Shown here in pieces: positions 63,549-64,000 of a stretch of 64,000 nt of DNA. A program made the position numbers and the translations under genes. This DNA comes from Aliidongia dinghuensis (GTDB lineage: Bacteria > Pseudomonadota > Alphaproteobacteria > ATCC43930 > CGMCC-115725), in NCBI RefSeq assembly GCF_014643535.1, contig NZ_BMJQ01000002.1, positions 186,001-250,000 on the forward strand, given 5' to 3'. Numbering within the stretch: the first letter of the stretch is position 1; every line of letters starts with the position of its first letter. Under the pieces are notes generated by a model that saw nothing but the letters and a program-made list of their open reading frames with translations, was not told where the DNA came from and did no database searches.

Positions 63549-63830
63549 TCAGGCGACGATCGTGACGCCCTTCCAGAAGGCGACGCGGTCCTTGATCTGC
63601 GCCGCCGCCGGCTTCGGGGCCGGATAGTACCAGGCCGCATTCTCGTTGGTCCGGCCGTCGATCGTGAGGTTCAGGTAATGTGCCGTGCCCTTCCAGGGGC
63701 AGACGGTGGTGAGTTCGCTGTCGGTCGTCAGATCGTGCCGCAGCGAACCGGCGGGAAAATAGGCGTTGCCCTCGACCTGCACGATATCGTCGCTCTCAGC
63801 CAGGACCGCACCATTCCAGATCGCCTTCAT
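63549..63830 (-). CDS. DUF427 domain protein
   Basis: The 93-residue protein is a single DUF427 domain: MKAIWNGAVLAESDDIVQVE, GNAYFPAGSL, the conserved TVCPWKGTAHYLNL and NAAWYYPAPKPAAAQIKDRV. The invariant CPWKG motif and Trp/Tyr residues are present. Function is unknown for the family. It stands next to the short-chain dehydrogenase gene on the same strand. Confidence 0.93.
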   Translation of the reverse strand: MKAIWNGAVLAESDDIVQVEGNAYFPAGSLRHDLTTDSELTTVCPWKGTAHYLNLTIDGRTNENAAWYYPAPKPAAAQIKDRVAFWKGVTIVA

Positions 63831-63923
63831 GCCGCCTCTCCTCTGCGCCTCATCCAGATTGGATCCGGCGGCCGGCGGGACAAGCCCGCCGACCGGACAA
63901 GACCGAGTTAGGCGGCCGGTCGA

Positions 63924-64000
63924 TCAGATCGTCGGGTTGCCGCCGCCGTCGACGCGAATGTTGGCGCCGTTGATGAAGCTCGCGAGCGGCGAGACGAGGA
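63924..64000 (-). CDS. Short-chain dehydrogenase/reductase, C-terminal end only
   Basis: The last 25 codons are visible: LVSPLASFINGANIRVDGGG then NPTI and a stop. This is the typical SDR C-terminus (FLASPxASFINGxxxxVDGG). The start and catalytic Tyr-Lys lie outside the window. Confidence 0.85.
   Translation of the reverse strand, partial: LVSPLASFINGANIRVDGGGNPTI

Overview
The window is GC-rich, densely packed DNA from an alphaproteobacterium. Evidence for this is a Rhizobium-type type III secretion (T3SS) gene order, an alphaproteobacterial-style cyoABCD oxidase, MocR regulators, DUF427 and HTH/proline-alanine proteins, and a lytic transglycosylase with a SPOR domain. I cannot fix the genus; Rhodospirillales or Hyphomicrobiales is the most economical guess. 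No rRNA, tRNA, CRISPR array or intact insertion sequence was seen.

Bases 1 to about 24,300 form a non-flagellar T3SS locus. A leftward, translationally coupled operon runs sctC1 (N0/N1 half of a split secretin), a 77-codon gene, sctI, sctJ, sctK, sctL, sctN, sctO and sctQ. It continues past the left edge, where sctR, sctS, sctT and sctU would be expected. An AT-rich divergent control region separates it from a rightward operon: two coupled tiny genes (43 and 54 codons, the second a needle-subunit candidate), sctD, sctV, a Tad/CpaC-type secretin and a CpaD-type lipoprotein. A TadD-like TPR lipoprotein coupled to a LysR regulator lies nearby, so the outer-membrane part of this machine looks borrowed from a Tad pilus. 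A low-GC insert (alpha/beta hydrolase plus TetR regulator sharing a perfect 16-bp palindrome) interrupts the locus. The most striking gene is a 2,634-codon protein (16414-24318). It has a 12-proline run near the N-terminus, a four-cysteine zinc ribbon, a gluzincin-like HELLHH...DEGLVE metalloprotease signature, a long Thr/Ala/Pro linker, three related YxYD modules and a His-rich tail. It is the best candidate for an undescribed secreted effector or toxin.

Bases 25,150-39,720 are metabolic and regulatory: the cyoABCD ubiquinol oxidase operon without cyoE, two MocR-type regulators, an RclC-like membrane protein divergent from an AraC regulator, a short CDF metal exporter divergent from a Cys-bearing MerR regulator with a recognisable operator, a pseudogene scar, a secreted beta-propeller-like protein, an amidohydrolase, a HAD dehalogenase and an Lrp/AsnC regulator.

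Bases 39,730-64,000 hold gamma-glutamyltransferase, a TauD-type dioxygenase with an MFS transporter and a chemoreceptor, a GDSL autotransporter esterase, a single-domain response regulator, an orphan peptide-binding protein, a TonB receptor, a DUF305 protein and a complete five-gene peptide ABC transporter. These are followed by a PanE-type reductase divergent from a MarR regulator, a lipoprotein, the SPOR lytic transglycosylase, an HTH protein, a DUF427 protein, and the C-terminus of a short-chain dehydrogenase at the right edge. Many genes are joined by 4-nt ATGA overlaps, and convergent pairs are usually separated by strong GC-rich hairpins.
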